Shown one piece after another: positions 30,473 through 39,521 of a DNA stretch of 64,000 bases. The stretch is taken from assembly GCF_001423105.1 (NCBI RefSeq), contig NZ_LMNV01000005.1, positions 321,019 through 385,018 on the forward strand, in the 5' to 3' direction. Position 1 is the stretch's first letter. Each line of letters starts with the position of its first letter. This DNA is from Frondihabitans sp. Leaf304 (GTDB taxonomy: Bacteria; Actinomycetota; Actinomycetes; Actinomycetales; Microbacteriaceae). Under the pieces are notes generated by a model that worked only from the letters and a program-made list of their open reading frames with translations, was not told the origin of the DNA and did no database searches. Made by a program: the position numbers and the translations under genes.

Positions 30473-31840
30473 ATGAACCGCATCAGCCGCCGACTCCGCG
30501 CCATCGTCGACCGCGACCCCGAAGCCGGCCTCGGCCTCGTCGAGGTCATCATCGCGATGATGGTCTTCTCGATGATCGCCGTCGGCGTCGCCGCCACAAT
30601 CACGAACTCGCTCCTCCTGACCCGCGACGGCCGCGCGCGCACCACCGCGGCCAACCTCATCGCGCAGGATCTTGACCTGCAGCGCTCGATCACCGACGTC
30701 TTCTCTGTGCAGAGCAAGGCGTGGGACGCCACCGTCCAGGGCACGACCTACCACCTCACCCGCACCGTCGCGTGGAACAGCTCCTCGACCGCAACCAGCG
30801 CATGCGGCTCTGGAACCGGAACCCTCCAGTTCAAGACCGTTCGCGACAACGTGACCTGGGACGGGCAAAGAGGATCCGGCTCGGTCTCTTCGTCCACCGT
30901 CCTCGCCCCGAACAGCCGCATCAACGACCCGGCCCTGGGCACGATCATCGTCGCCGTCACCGGCGCGAACGGTGCCGGCCTGCCCGGCGTTGCGGTGACG
31001 GTCGCTCCGACGTCGACCAACCCGAACGGCGCGGACACAGTTGCCGCGCCAGCGGCCACGGACGCCAACGGTTGCACCTACGCGCTCAAGGTCAAGCCCG
31101 GCAATTACAAGGTCGCGATCACGAAGACCAACGGCATCGATATCAACCAGGTCGTCAACCCATCGTTCACGCCGGCCGTCGCCATCGCCGGGACGGCGAC
31201 CACCGTCCCCTTCACCTACGACACAGCCGCGACCTTCAAGCTCAACTACGCCTCGAACTATTCCGGCAATGCGGCGCTCCCGACGAATCTCGACCTCACC
31301 TTCAACTCGACCACCGGCGGCATCGACACCTTCCAGCCGGGCAGCACCAACCCGGTCACCCTCTTCCCTTTCTCGTCGTACACCTACGAGACCGGGGCGC
31401 TCGTGCCGAGCGGGCTCACCGATAAGGACAACAAGGCGATCGCATCCTGCCTCAACGTCGATCCGGCAAACTGGACGACCAAGAACGCCTCGAACAAGGT
31501 CGGTGCGAGCTTCACTACGGGTGGGGCTCCGGGTGCACTGACCTCGCCGGTCAACATTCCCATGGGCGTCGTGAAGCTGCCGGACACCCTCGGGCTCACG
31601 GGCATCATCGCGACCTCGGTCAACTCGACGGCGAATGGCGACCCCGGTTGCCAGACCGGGGTCCAGTACACCTTCAACGCAATCTCCGGTTCGCCCGTTC
31701 TCGCGCTTCCGTTCGGCACCTGGAAGTTCTCGACGCTCGGCGGTCTCCTCGGCATCACGCCCGGGTCGAACGCCGTCCTGACCGGCGGGACCGTCAACGG
31801 CAGCACCGTCACACTCGATCCGAGAGGGGTGACCCCGTGA
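30473..31840 (+). CDS. Large minor prepilin with immunoglobulin-like/CNA-B-like body
   Basis: 455 residues. A prepilin leader ends at Gly19, followed by LGLVEVIIAMMVFSMIAVGV with Glu at mature position 5, as in PilV. The body is unusually long: residues about 150-250 include GLPGVAVTVAPTS and CTYALKVKPGNYKVAITKT, typical of carboxypeptidase-regulatory/CNA-B-like beta sandwiches, followed by a Thr/Ser/Asn-rich domain. It is likely a fibre-tip or adhesive minor pilin. It has an AGGAGG ribosome site and overlaps the next prepilin gene. Confidence 0.8.
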   Translation: MNRISRRLRAIVDRDPEAGLGLVEVIIAMMVFSMIAVGVAATITNSLLLTRDGRARTTAANLIAQDLDLQRSITDVFSVQSKAWDATVQGTTYHLTRTVAWNSSSTATSACGSGTGTLQFKTVRDNVTWDGQRGSGSVSSSTVLAPNSRINDPALGTIIVAVTGANGAGLPGVAVTVAPTSTNPNGADTVAAPAATDANGCTYALKVKPGNYKVAITKTNGIDINQVVNPSFTPAVAIAGTATTVPFTYDTAATFKLNYASNYSGNAALPTNLDLTFNSTTGGIDTFQPGSTNPVTLFPFSSYTYETGALVPSGLTDKDNKAIASCLNVDPANWTTKNASNKVGASFTTGGAPGALTSPVNIPMGVVKLPDTLGLTGIIATSVNSTANGDPGCQTGVQYTFNAISGSPVLALPFGTWKFSTLGGLLGITPGSNAVLTGGTVNGSTVTLDPRGVTP

Positions 31841-32550
31841 TGCGGGCAATTCACCGCCGCCTCTCCGTCATCGCGGACCGACGAACGTCGGAGCGAGGCC
31901 TCTCGCTCGCCGAGCTGCTCGTCTCGATGACGGTCTTCGGCTTCCTCCTCGCGATGACCGGCGGGTTCCTCGTCAACGCCAGCCGGGCCAACATTACGAA
32001 CCGCACCGTCGACTCGACGAACCGCACCGCGGCCAACTCCATGGACGAGCTCACCCGCGTGCTGCGCGGCGCCTCCACCAACGCCGTGGTGAACCAGACG
32101 CTGTCCGACCCGGCGTTCACCCAAGCGAACGACAACGCGCTCACCGTCTACAGTTACGTCAACCTGACGTCGTCGACGCTCGCGCCCGTCCGGGTGCAGT
32201 TCTTCGTCGATGCGTCGAAAAATCTCGTCGAGTGGAAGTGGTCGGCCACGGCGTCCGGTGGCTACTTCACGTTCCCGTCGGCGGCGACCTGTGCGACCTC
32301 CTGCACGAGCCGTATCCTCGGCACCCCCGTGGTCCTTCCTGCGGCCGGGGGCCCGAGCATCTTCACGTATCTCGACTCGACCGGCGTGGCAATCTCCGCC
32401 GCCGCCGGCGTGCTGCCCTCGGCGCAGGTGGTCAATGTCGCCGCGGTTAAGATTTCGCTGCAGTTCGGCGCCACCTCGAGCGCCAACCAGTCGACGCTGC
32501 TGACCAACACGGTCGGCCTCCCTAACCTGAACGTCGCAAGGACGAACTGA
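31840..32550 (+). CDS. Minor prepilin, PilW-like
   Basis: 236 residues. The leader ends at Gly20 and is followed by LSLAELLVSMTVFGFLLAMT with Glu at mature position 5. The rest is Ser/Thr/Ala-rich with a likely beta-sheet body, resembling PilW/GspJ-type minor pilins that start fibre assembly. The ATG at 31840 overlaps the upstream stop by one base; an in-frame GTG one codon earlier is also possible. Coupled to the next gene by a one-base overlap. Confidence 0.8.
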   Translation: MRAIHRRLSVIADRRTSERGLSLAELLVSMTVFGFLLAMTGGFLVNASRANITNRTVDSTNRTAANSMDELTRVLRGASTNAVVNQTLSDPAFTQANDNALTVYSYVNLTSSTLAPVRVQFFVDASKNLVEWKWSATASGGYFTFPSAATCATSCTSRILGTPVVLPAAGGPSIFTYLDSTGVAISAAAGVLPSAQVVNVAAVKISLQFGATSSANQSTLLTNTVGLPNLNVARTN

Positions 32551-34397
32551 TGTTGAAGCTTCTCAGGGCACGCATCGGTAGGCGCCTCCTCCGTGTCGTC
32601 GGCGCACGCGACGACGAGCGCGGGATGGCGTTAGCCACCGTCATCATCCTCGGCACCGTCCTCATGCTCATGAGCGGCGCCATCGTCTCGGTCTCGGTCT
32701 CCGGCGCTCAGAAGTCCGTTTACGATGCGAACTGGAACGCCGCCGGCGCCGCCGCCTACGCGGGCGTCGAGGACTACCAGTCGAAATTGGCCAACGACAA
32801 CGCCTATAGCCAGTACGGCGCGCTCGGCAACACGTTCAGCACGGGCAGCACGTTTACCGGCACGAACAACAACCCGGCGTTCGGGCTCGGGGCGGACACC
32901 GGGACGGTGGCCACCGCCTGGGCGAAGGTCGACGCGTCCGACCCATCCTCGGGGACATACCGCTATCAGGTTGACAACTCGAGCTACTCCAGCAACGGCA
33001 TCCTGCGTCTCCAGTCGACGGGCCGGGTCGGCAACGTCACGCGCACCGTGATCGCCAACCTGAAGCAGTCGGGCTTCCTGGACTTCCTCTACTTCACTGA
33101 CTACGAGATCAGCGATCCTGCGCTGACCAGCGGCTGCACAGCCGCCTACGCCTGGGCGGTCGCCAACGGCCGCCCGAACTGCACGACGATCCAGTTCGGC
33201 GCCGCCGACGTCATCAACGGCCCGGCCCACAGCAACGACACCATGTACATCTGCGGCACGACTTTCGCGGACTCTGTGACGACAGCGAACCCGATCGCTC
33301 CCCGGTACGCCACCCCGTCCGGTTGCGGAGCACCGAAGTTCGCTGTCACAGGCAGCCCGAAATACAAGCAGGTCGTCCAGATGCCGTCGACCATCGGATC
33401 CCTGATCCAGGAGACCCGCTCCGACCTCACCGCATCGACGGTGCCTCGCCCGGGATGCCTGTACACGGGGCCCACGACGATCAAGTTCACATCGGACGGC
33501 AAGATGACCGTCTACTCGCCGTGGACCATCGCGACGAACATCAAGGGCAACCCGGTCACCGACGGCAGCACCCCGGCCGCCTGCGGAACACCCGGTTACT
33601 CGTCCAGTGGCAACACGCTCGGCAGCCCCGGCGGCCAGACGATGCCTGTGATCGACAGCAACCTCATCTACGTCCAGAACGTTCCGCAGTCGGCCGGAAG
33701 CGGCGACCCGAACTACTGGAAGGGCAAGACTCCCAAGAACTACACCTGCACCGGTGCCGACGGTACGACGACCGGCAATGGCGTCGGCTACCCGGCGGTC
33801 AACGAGACGGCGCCCTCCAGCTCCTCTTACAGCTGCACAAACGGCGACGCGTTCGTTCAGGGCACCATCAACGGCAACGCGACCGTCGCAGCCAACAACT
33901 ACCTCTACGTGGCCGGCGATATCCTCTACAGCGACCCATCCAGCGACATGCTGGGACTCATTGGCGAGAACAACGTCATCGTCTACAACCCGATCGGCAA
34001 CTACACGACGACGGCCGCCTGCCCCGGGCAGCCGACAAAAACCTGCTCGACGACCCATACCGCCGATCTCCTGGATCAGAGCAAGTCCGATAGGACTATC
34101 GACGCGGCCGTCATGAGCGTCCTCCACTCGTTCACCGTGCAGAACTACAGCGCTGACAGCGGTAACCCGAAGGGCAAGCTCAACGTGCTCGGGGCCATCG
34201 CGCAGAAATTCCGCGGCGCTGTGGCGACCACGTCAGGCGGAGCGATCGTCTCCGGCTACACGAAGAACTACCTGTACGACCAGCGGATGGCTTACCAAGC
34301 CCCGCCGAAGTTCCTCTCGCCGGTCTCGACCACGTACGGCATCACCCAGGTCACGGAGTCCAAGACAGCGATCTCGGCGACAGGAGCGAACCTGTGA
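32550..34397 (+). CDS. Minor pilus protein, PilX-like N-terminus with large secreted body
   Basis: 615 residues. After a 25-residue basic leader ending RG comes MALATVIILGTVLMLMSGAI, a prepilin-like helix without Glu at position 5, as in PilX/GspK-type pilins that can cap the fibre. The long body is rich in Asn, Ser, Thr and Gly and contains many cysteines (for example SGCTAA, RPNCTT, PSGCGAP), suggesting disulphide-stabilised extracellular domains. No known domain is recognised. Same operon, overlapping the genes on both sides. Confidence 0.72.
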   Translation: MLKLLRARIGRRLLRVVGARDDERGMALATVIILGTVLMLMSGAIVSVSVSGAQKSVYDANWNAAGAAAYAGVEDYQSKLANDNAYSQYGALGNTFSTGSTFTGTNNNPAFGLGADTGTVATAWAKVDASDPSSGTYRYQVDNSSYSSNGILRLQSTGRVGNVTRTVIANLKQSGFLDFLYFTDYEISDPALTSGCTAAYAWAVANGRPNCTTIQFGAADVINGPAHSNDTMYICGTTFADSVTTANPIAPRYATPSGCGAPKFAVTGSPKYKQVVQMPSTIGSLIQETRSDLTASTVPRPGCLYTGPTTIKFTSDGKMTVYSPWTIATNIKGNPVTDGSTPAACGTPGYSSSGNTLGSPGGQTMPVIDSNLIYVQNVPQSAGSGDPNYWKGKTPKNYTCTGADGTTTGNGVGYPAVNETAPSSSSYSCTNGDAFVQGTINGNATVAANNYLYVAGDILYSDPSSDMLGLIGENNVIVYNPIGNYTTTAACPGQPTKTCSTTHTADLLDQSKSDRTIDAAVMSVLHSFTVQNYSADSGNPKGKLNVLGAIAQKFRGAVATTSGGAIVSGYTKNYLYDQRMAYQAPPKFLSPVSTTYGITQVTESKTAISATGANL

Positions 34398-35224
34398 TCG
34401 TCGCGCTCCCCGTCCTCGCTGCCGTCTTCGGCCTCGTGATCGGCTCCTTCCTCAATGTCGTTGTCTACCGCGTACCGGCCGGCATGTCCGTCTCGCACCC
34501 GGCGAGCGCGTGCCCGACCTGCCATTCCGAGATCCGTCCGTTCGATAACGTGCCCATCCTCAGCTGGCTCGTCCTGCGTGGGCGCTGCCGCGACTGCCGC
34601 ACCCCCATCTCCGCTCGTTACCCGCTCGTGGAATTCGCCACCGGCGTCTTCTTCGTCGTGGTGGCCATCCGGTTCTGGCCGGTGGGCGGGGAATCGCTCG
34701 GATCAGGACCGTTCATCGCCCGGATCCTTCTCATCGCCGCCTTCCTGTACCTCGCGGCCGTCAGCATGGCGCTCGGGATCATCGACGGCGAACACCACCG
34801 GCTGCCCGATCGGATCGTCTACCCGTCGTACGCGGTCGGTGCCACGCTCCTGGCAGCCTCATCGCTGCTTTCCGGCAGCTGGGGTGACCTCGGCCGCGCC
34901 GGTCTCGGTCTCGTGATCCTCGGATCCTTCTACTTCATCGCCGCCTTCCTCTACCCGGCAGGCATGGGTTTCGGCGACGTGAAGCTCGCAGGCCTCCTTG
35001 GCCTCTATCTGGGATACCTCGGGTGGGGCCCTCTCATCGTGGGAGGCTTCTCGGCCTTCCTCTTCGGTGGAGTGTTCTCCATCGTGTTGATCGCCCTCAA
35101 GCGCATGGGGAGGAAGGGCGGGATCCCCTTCGGTCCCTGGATGCTCGTCGGCGCGTGGTTCGGCGTCTTCGCCGGTCCAGCCGTCTGGAACGGCTACCTC
35201 GCACTGCTCGGTCTGGCCTCGTGA
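34394..35224 (+). CDS. pilD: Prepilin peptidase and N-methyltransferase PilD
   Basis: 276-residue membrane aspartic protease that trims and methylates prepilins. The N-terminal methylase domain has two CxxC pairs (Cys40/43 and Cys65/68) around PFDNVPILSWLVLRGRC; the protease Asp residues are Asp131 in IIDGEHHRLPDR and Asp195 in the GMGFGDVKL motif. GTG start overlapping the upstream stop (GTGA). It is the only prepilin peptidase in the window and should serve all six prepilins. Confidence 0.95.
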   Translation: MIVALPVLAAVFGLVIGSFLNVVVYRVPAGMSVSHPASACPTCHSEIRPFDNVPILSWLVLRGRCRDCRTPISARYPLVEFATGVFFVVVAIRFWPVGGESLGSGPFIARILLIAAFLYLAAVSMALGIIDGEHHRLPDRIVYPSYAVGATLLAASSLLSGSWGDLGRAGLGLVILGSFYFIAAFLYPAGMGFGDVKLAGLLGLYLGYLGWGPLIVGGFSAFLFGGVFSIVLIALKRMGRKGGIPFGPWMLVGAWFGVFAGPAVWNGYLALLGLAS

Positions 35225-35270
35225 TGTCCACGGCATCGCCCGACCCCCGCCTTTCGTCCTTGGAGAACCA

Positions 35271-36320
35271 ATGAGTAAGTCCATCGTCGGCGTCGACATC
35301 GGCGCAGCCTCGCTGCGCGCGGTGGAGATCGCCAACCCGACCTCGGCCAGGCCCACACTCGTGCGCTTCGGCGAGGTACCGCTGCCGGCCGGTTCAGTGA
35401 GCCGCGGAGAGGTCATCGAGCCGCAGACCGTCGCCCAGAGTATGAGGGCGCTCTGGTCGCAGGCAGGCTTCAAGAGCAAGCAGGTGGTCTTGGGGATGGG
35501 CAATCAGCGGGTTCTCGCGCGCGATCTCACAGTCGCCAAGGCCTCCAAGGCCCGTATCCAGGAGGCTCTGCCTTTTCAAGTGCAGGACATGCTTCCGATT
35601 CCGGTTGCTGATGCGCTCCTGGACTTCTACCCGGTGTCGGAGGGCATCGGGGAGCACGGCCCGGTCATCAACGGCCTGCTCATCGCCGCCGTCAAAGACG
35701 CTGTGCTCGGCAACGTCCGTGCTTCGAAGCTCGCCGGTCTCCATGCTGTCGGGGTCGACCTCATCCCCTTCGCCGTGTCGCGCCTGCTCGTCAACCGTGC
35801 TCGCCTGACGGGCACTGTCGCGCTGATCGACATCGGCGCCTCGACCACCTCGGTGGTACTCGTCTCCGACGGCGTCCCCCAGTTCGTCCGCCTCATCCCG
35901 TCGGGCGGTGACGACATCACCAACGATCTCGCCTCGCGCCTCGAGATTCCGCGCGAACTGGCCGAAGGGGCCAAGCGCACGCTGGGTCTCGTGTCGAGCT
36001 CGGCCACCAAAGAGGACAAGACCGCATCCGCCGTCATCTTCGAGACGGTCAACGAACTGTTGGGAAGCCTCCGCAACACCGTGAGCTACTACGCCAACAC
36101 GCGGCCGACCGAGCACGTCACTCACATCGTCCTGTCCGGAGGTGGCGCTCAATTGAGAGGCCTTCCCGAGGCCCTCGCCGAGGTGACCAGAATCCCCGTC
36201 GTGGCCGCCGACCCCCTCCAGGGGGTCTCCTTCGCGCGCTCGGCGTCCGAGGCCGATGTCCGGTCGAATGTCACGTCGTTGACCGTCGCCCTCGGACTCG
36301 CTCTGGGGAGCGCAGCATGA
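35271..36320 (+). CDS. pilM: Pilus assembly actin-like ATPase PilM
   Basis: 349 residues with an actin/FtsA-like fold: phosphate-1 loop VGVDIGAASLRAVEI, connect and phosphate-2 VALIDIGASTTSVVLV, and adenosine motif IVLSGGGAQLRGL. PilM is cytoplasmic and binds the N-terminal tail of PilN. It has a GGAG ribosome site and overlaps pilN by 4 bases (ATGA). Confidence 0.93.
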   Translation: MSKSIVGVDIGAASLRAVEIANPTSARPTLVRFGEVPLPAGSVSRGEVIEPQTVAQSMRALWSQAGFKSKQVVLGMGNQRVLARDLTVAKASKARIQEALPFQVQDMLPIPVADALLDFYPVSEGIGEHGPVINGLLIAAVKDAVLGNVRASKLAGLHAVGVDLIPFAVSRLLVNRARLTGTVALIDIGASTTSVVLVSDGVPQFVRLIPSGGDDITNDLASRLEIPRELAEGAKRTLGLVSSSATKEDKTASAVIFETVNELLGSLRNTVSYYANTRPTEHVTHIVLSGGGAQLRGLPEALAEVTRIPVVAADPLQGVSFARSASEADVRSNVTSLTVALGLALGSAA

Positions 36321-37192
36321 AGTTCTATCTGACCAAGCAGGCGCAGCTCGCTGCTGAAGGTCGCGGTCCGGCTTCAGCCAAGGCGGCGAAGAGCCCCAAA
36401 GCGACAAAAGGCACCAAGGCGCCGAAGGGCACCCGCCGATCGACCGCAGACGTTCCTCTCGTGCCGGCACCGCCCGCGGCGGCGGCGAGCCTGGTGGCAG
36501 CGCCCCAGACCGCTGGAGAGGCATCCCCGCCGAAGCAGCCCAAACCAAATCGCGGGATCATCGCAATCGGCGGGCTTCCACGAGTCGATCTCCTGCCGCC
36601 CGAGGTTCGTGCCGAGCGTCGCGCCGCCGTTCATGTGCGTCGCGCCTGGACAGCCGTTGCAGGCCTGGCCATCCTCGTCGTAGTTGCGGGCGGAACCGCC
36701 GCCCTCTACGCCCAGGGGAGCGAGGCGACTCTCGCCTCGGCCCAGAACCAGACGTCCTTCCTGGCGTCGCAGACGATGAAGTACTCGGCGGTCAAGACCA
36801 CTCAGGGGCAGGTCGACCTCATCGATGCAGCGCGCAAGGTCGGCGGTTCGACCGACATCAACTGGCCGGCGTACCTCGCCAAGGTGCAGGCGACCCTCCC
36901 GAGCGGCATGACTCTAGCTACTGTCACGATCGATTCGGCGTCGCCAGTCGCGTCCTACGCGCAGGCGACCACACCTCTCGAGGGGCAGCGTGTCGCCACG
37001 TTGACCTTCTCCGCGACGAGCACGTCGCTCCCGTCCGTTCCCACCTGGCTGACCAAGCTGGCGACTCTGCCCGGCTACACGGACGCCCAGGCGGGAACGA
37101 TCCAGCTGCAGACCGGTGTCTATACGGCAGGCGTAGTCGTCCACATCGACGAGAAGGCCTTCTCGGACGCCTACACGAAGGAAGGTAAGTGA
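36317..37192 (+). CDS. pilN: Pilus assembly protein PilN, with long cytoplasmic tail
   Basis: 291 residues. A single membrane helix (about residues 113-133) is preceded by the PilM-binding motif PRVDLLPPEV near residues 91-100 and followed by a coiled-coil/ferredoxin-like extracytoplasmic domain. The first 85 or so residues are a Lys/Ala/Pro-rich, probably disordered extension not present in ordinary PilN. Overlaps both pilM and pilO by 4 bases, so M, N and O are made together. Confidence 0.88.
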   Translation: MKFYLTKQAQLAAEGRGPASAKAAKSPKATKGTKAPKGTRRSTADVPLVPAPPAAAASLVAAPQTAGEASPPKQPKPNRGIIAIGGLPRVDLLPPEVRAERRAAVHVRRAWTAVAGLAILVVVAGGTAALYAQGSEATLASAQNQTSFLASQTMKYSAVKTTQGQVDLIDAARKVGGSTDINWPAYLAKVQATLPSGMTLATVTIDSASPVASYAQATTPLEGQRVATLTFSATSTSLPSVPTWLTKLATLPGYTDAQAGTIQLQTGVYTAGVVVHIDEKAFSDAYTKEGK

Positions 37193-37992
37193 CCGTGGAT
37201 CGCAATCGCCTCATGATGATCGCCGCAGTTGTCGCCGCGATCGTGGTCGTCGCGGGAGGCTTCCTCCTCGGAGTCAAGCCCCAACTCGATGCCGCCAGTA
37301 CGGCTCGCGCCACCGAGGATTCGGTGACGGCCCAGAACGCTCAGCTTCAGACCAGCCTGACTTCGCTCAAAAAGCAGTACGACTCTCTCGACGACCTCAA
37401 GAGCGAACTGGCCGACCTCAAGCAGTCCGTTCCCGCCGACGTCGAGACGGGCTCGCTCATCACCGAGCTGAACGGCGTCGCCAAGTCGTCCCAGGCAACG
37501 CTGAGCAATATCCAGTTCGGGTCCGCCTCGGCCTACGTGGCGCCGGTGGCCGCAGCCGCGCCCGCTGCCGCGGCATCCACTGGTACCAGCGAGGCGACGG
37601 CGACACCGTCCCCGAGCGCATCCGCGACACCCTCCGCACCCATCGCGACGACCGATTCGCTGATCACCCCGTCGAACTTCACGACGATCCCGTTGACGGT
37701 GTCTGTGCAGGGGACCTATGCCCAGGCCCTGGCGTTTCTCCAGGGTATGCGCGACGGAGATCGGCTGTTCCTGGTGACCAACATCACCAGCGCGGCGGGA
37801 TCTTCGGACACCGGCGGGGAGTCGACGACTGATTCCGTCAATGCGACCGACACGATCAACTGGACTTTCGGCGGCCTGGTCTACGCCCTCGCCGACGCCA
37901 ACTCCGTCCAAGAGACGCAGCAGTCCACCACCTCCACCGCGGCCGACGCGGCCTCAGCCAGCTCCTCCACCGACACCGCCGCCGGCAAGTAG
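37189..37992 (+). CDS. pilO: Pilus assembly protein PilO
   Basis: 267 residues: one N-terminal membrane helix (about 6-25), a coiled coil (about 40-95) and a globular domain with an Ala/Pro/Ser-rich insert near residues 120-155. PilO pairs with PilN to form the alignment complex. The C-terminus is a low-complexity Ser/Ala/Thr tail. No PilP or secretin PilQ follows, as expected in a bacterium without an outer membrane. The terminator at 38004 ends the locus. Confidence 0.87.
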   Translation: MTVDRNRLMMIAAVVAAIVVVAGGFLLGVKPQLDAASTARATEDSVTAQNAQLQTSLTSLKKQYDSLDDLKSELADLKQSVPADVETGSLITELNGVAKSSQATLSNIQFGSASAYVAPVAAAAPAAAASTGTSEATATPSPSASATPSAPIATTDSLITPSNFTTIPLTVSVQGTYAQALAFLQGMRDGDRLFLVTNITSAAGSSDTGGESTTDSVNATDTINWTFGGLVYALADANSVQETQQSTTSTAADAASASSSTDTAAGK

Positions 37993-38003
37993 GGGCACAA
38001 GCC

Positions 38004-38050
38004 GCCACGGGTCGGTCGGAGGTCCCGATCGACCGACCCGTGGCATTTCT
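38004..38050 (+). terminator. Terminator at the end of the pilus locus
   Basis: A perfect 15-base stem, GCCACGGGTCGGTCG and CGACCGACCCGTGGC (38004-38018 and 38030-38044), followed by ATTTCT. Confidence 0.82.
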
Positions 38051-38162
38051 CTGCCGCCGTTGCGCGTGAGTGTCCCCGATCTGCTGGTGGCGCAGCCCGA
38101 ACATCAGCACATCCTGGACGATCACCGTCCCCGGCGACCAGGCGACCCGCCCCACCCCCGCG

Positions 38163-38168
38163 TACCCT
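38163..38168 (+). promoter_or_regulatory. -10 box of a leaderless promoter
   Basis: TACCCT ends exactly 6 bases before the ATG at 38175, with no ribosome site. Confidence 0.5.
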
Positions 38169-38174
38169 GACCTC

Positions 38175-38627
38175 ATGTCCCGCGGCCTCCTCGCCTTCGT
38201 GGCCACGGTCACGCACCTGGCGCTCGTCGTCCTCACCGCCGGTCTGATCTTCTACGTCACCGGCCGCGACCTCATCGTCGAATCCGATGCGGGCACGACG
38301 CTCGGGCCAACCATGGTGCTCGCCTCGATGGCGACCGTCTTCTTCGTGCTGGCGCGGAGCTTCGGGGTCGCCGAGCGTGAGCCCGAAAGGCGACAGCCCA
38401 AGATCCTCGCTTCCGCACTGATCACACTGGCCACCAGCTACGTCGCCATGCTCGCCGTCGGGGCGGTGCTCTACTCGCTGAGGCGCAGCGAAGCGGTCTG
38501 GCTCGTGCTGTTCACCGGCCGGTATGCCCTGTCGACCTTCGTCATCGCGACCACCGTCTGGGCGGCGATCGTGGTCGCCGGAACCCTGCTCCTCGACCGG
38601 GCCGAACGCCATCGCGAGGGTCGCTGA
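38175..38627 (+). CDS. Small membrane protein of unknown function
   Basis: 150 residues with four hydrophobic helices (about 7-27, 45-63, 80-101, 113-140) and a charged Arg-rich tail. I do not recognise the family with confidence. The start is fixed by the -10 box 6 bases upstream and by the hydrophobic N-terminus. It stands alone after the pilus terminator and is followed by a small hairpin (ACACCC/GGGTGT, 38641-38659). Confidence 0.65.
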   Translation: MSRGLLAFVATVTHLALVVLTAGLIFYVTGRDLIVESDAGTTLGPTMVLASMATVFFVLARSFGVAEREPERRQPKILASALITLATSYVAMLAVGAVLYSLRRSEAVWLVLFTGRYALSTFVIATTVWAAIVVAGTLLLDRAERHREGR

Positions 38628-38682
38628 GATACACGTCGAAACACCCTCTCTCGGGGTGTCGAAACCGCGCTGCGAGCGTGCC

Positions 38683-38688
38683 TACAAT
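38683..38688 (+). promoter_or_regulatory. -10 box upstream of the gene at 38782
   Basis: TACAAT, a near-consensus -10 box, about 94 bases before the GTG. No convincing -35 box. Confidence 0.45.
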
Positions 38689-38781
38689 TGGTCGCTCGGC
38701 TCTCGTCCGGGCACCTTCCCCCGAGGCGCCAGAGATCTCCTGGCTGCTTCGTCGCGCTCGCACGACAAGGAGTATCTGAGC

Positions 38782-39252
38782 GTGTTTCTCTCCATCCTGG
38801 GCTGGGTCGGCGCTGCCGTCATCCTCAGCGGCTACGGCCTCTTCTCACTCGGACGACTGTCGAACGGGCCGGTGTATCAGCTCAGCAATCTGGTCGGAGC
38901 CCTGTTCATCTCCCTCAACGTCGCAGCCCACGGCGCCTGGCCTTCCGCGGTCGTGAACGGCGTGTGGGCGATCATCGCCGCCGTCGTCCTCACGCGCATG
39001 CTGCGTGCCCGTGCCGCAGCCCGTCGGGCCGCTGAAGCCGCCGGCCTCGAAGAGACAGAGCGCAGGATCCGCGCCGACGAACTCCAGCACGTCGCCGCCC
39101 CGACCCTCGCCGACTCCGTCCCCGTCGTCACCGCGGCTCTCGCCATCGTGGCGCTCGCCGCCGTTCAGCACGAGGTCGATGCTCGTGCGACCGAGGCCCG
39201 TCAGGCCGAGGCGCAGCACGGGTTCGCCGGCAGCGCAGCTGAGCCCGTTTGA
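38782..39252 (+). CDS. CBU_0592-like membrane protein
   Basis: 156 residues. Residues 1-75 hold three membrane helices with the pattern GWVGAAVILSGYGLFSLGRL, YQLSNLVGALFISLNVAAHG and AWPSAVVNGVWAIIA, matching the small CBU_0592/SPW-like membrane family of unknown role. A long Ala/Glu/Arg-rich helix follows and a possible fourth helix near 120-130. GTG start with AAGGAG 8-9 bases before it. Confidence 0.65.
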   Translation: MFLSILGWVGAAVILSGYGLFSLGRLSNGPVYQLSNLVGALFISLNVAAHGAWPSAVVNGVWAIIAAVVLTRMLRARAAARRAAEAAGLEETERRIRADELQHVAAPTLADSVPVVTAALAIVALAAVQHEVDARATEARQAEAQHGFAGSAAEPV

Positions 39253-39521
39253 TCTTGCCCTGGCGACGGGATAGTCTTGCTCGGGTGTGCGCTTAGCGGC
39301 GCGCCCGTTTAACCGTCTCTTCGGAGTGGCGAACTTCTCGCCGAACCGATCGGGCCCCACCGTGTGTCATAGGTGCTGTGCACTCATAGTGCGCTGGTTG
39401 GGGGAGACGCGCGACGACCACTCTTCGTTATTTCGAAGTGTGACTGTCGTGCTCCAGAGATGAGGAAGCCGTCCGACCGGGCCGGCCAGAACACCGAGAA
39501 GTACCAAGTCAAGGAGAACCA
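39253..39521 (+). other. Promoter region and leader of the str operon
   Basis: 269 bases without a gene. Possible -10 boxes are TAGTCT (39272-39277) and CATAGT (39386-39391), neither with a clear -35. A weak hairpin (CACTCTTCG ... CGAAGTG, about 39419-39441) lies in the leader, and AAGGAG precedes the rpsL start. Confidence 0.4.
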
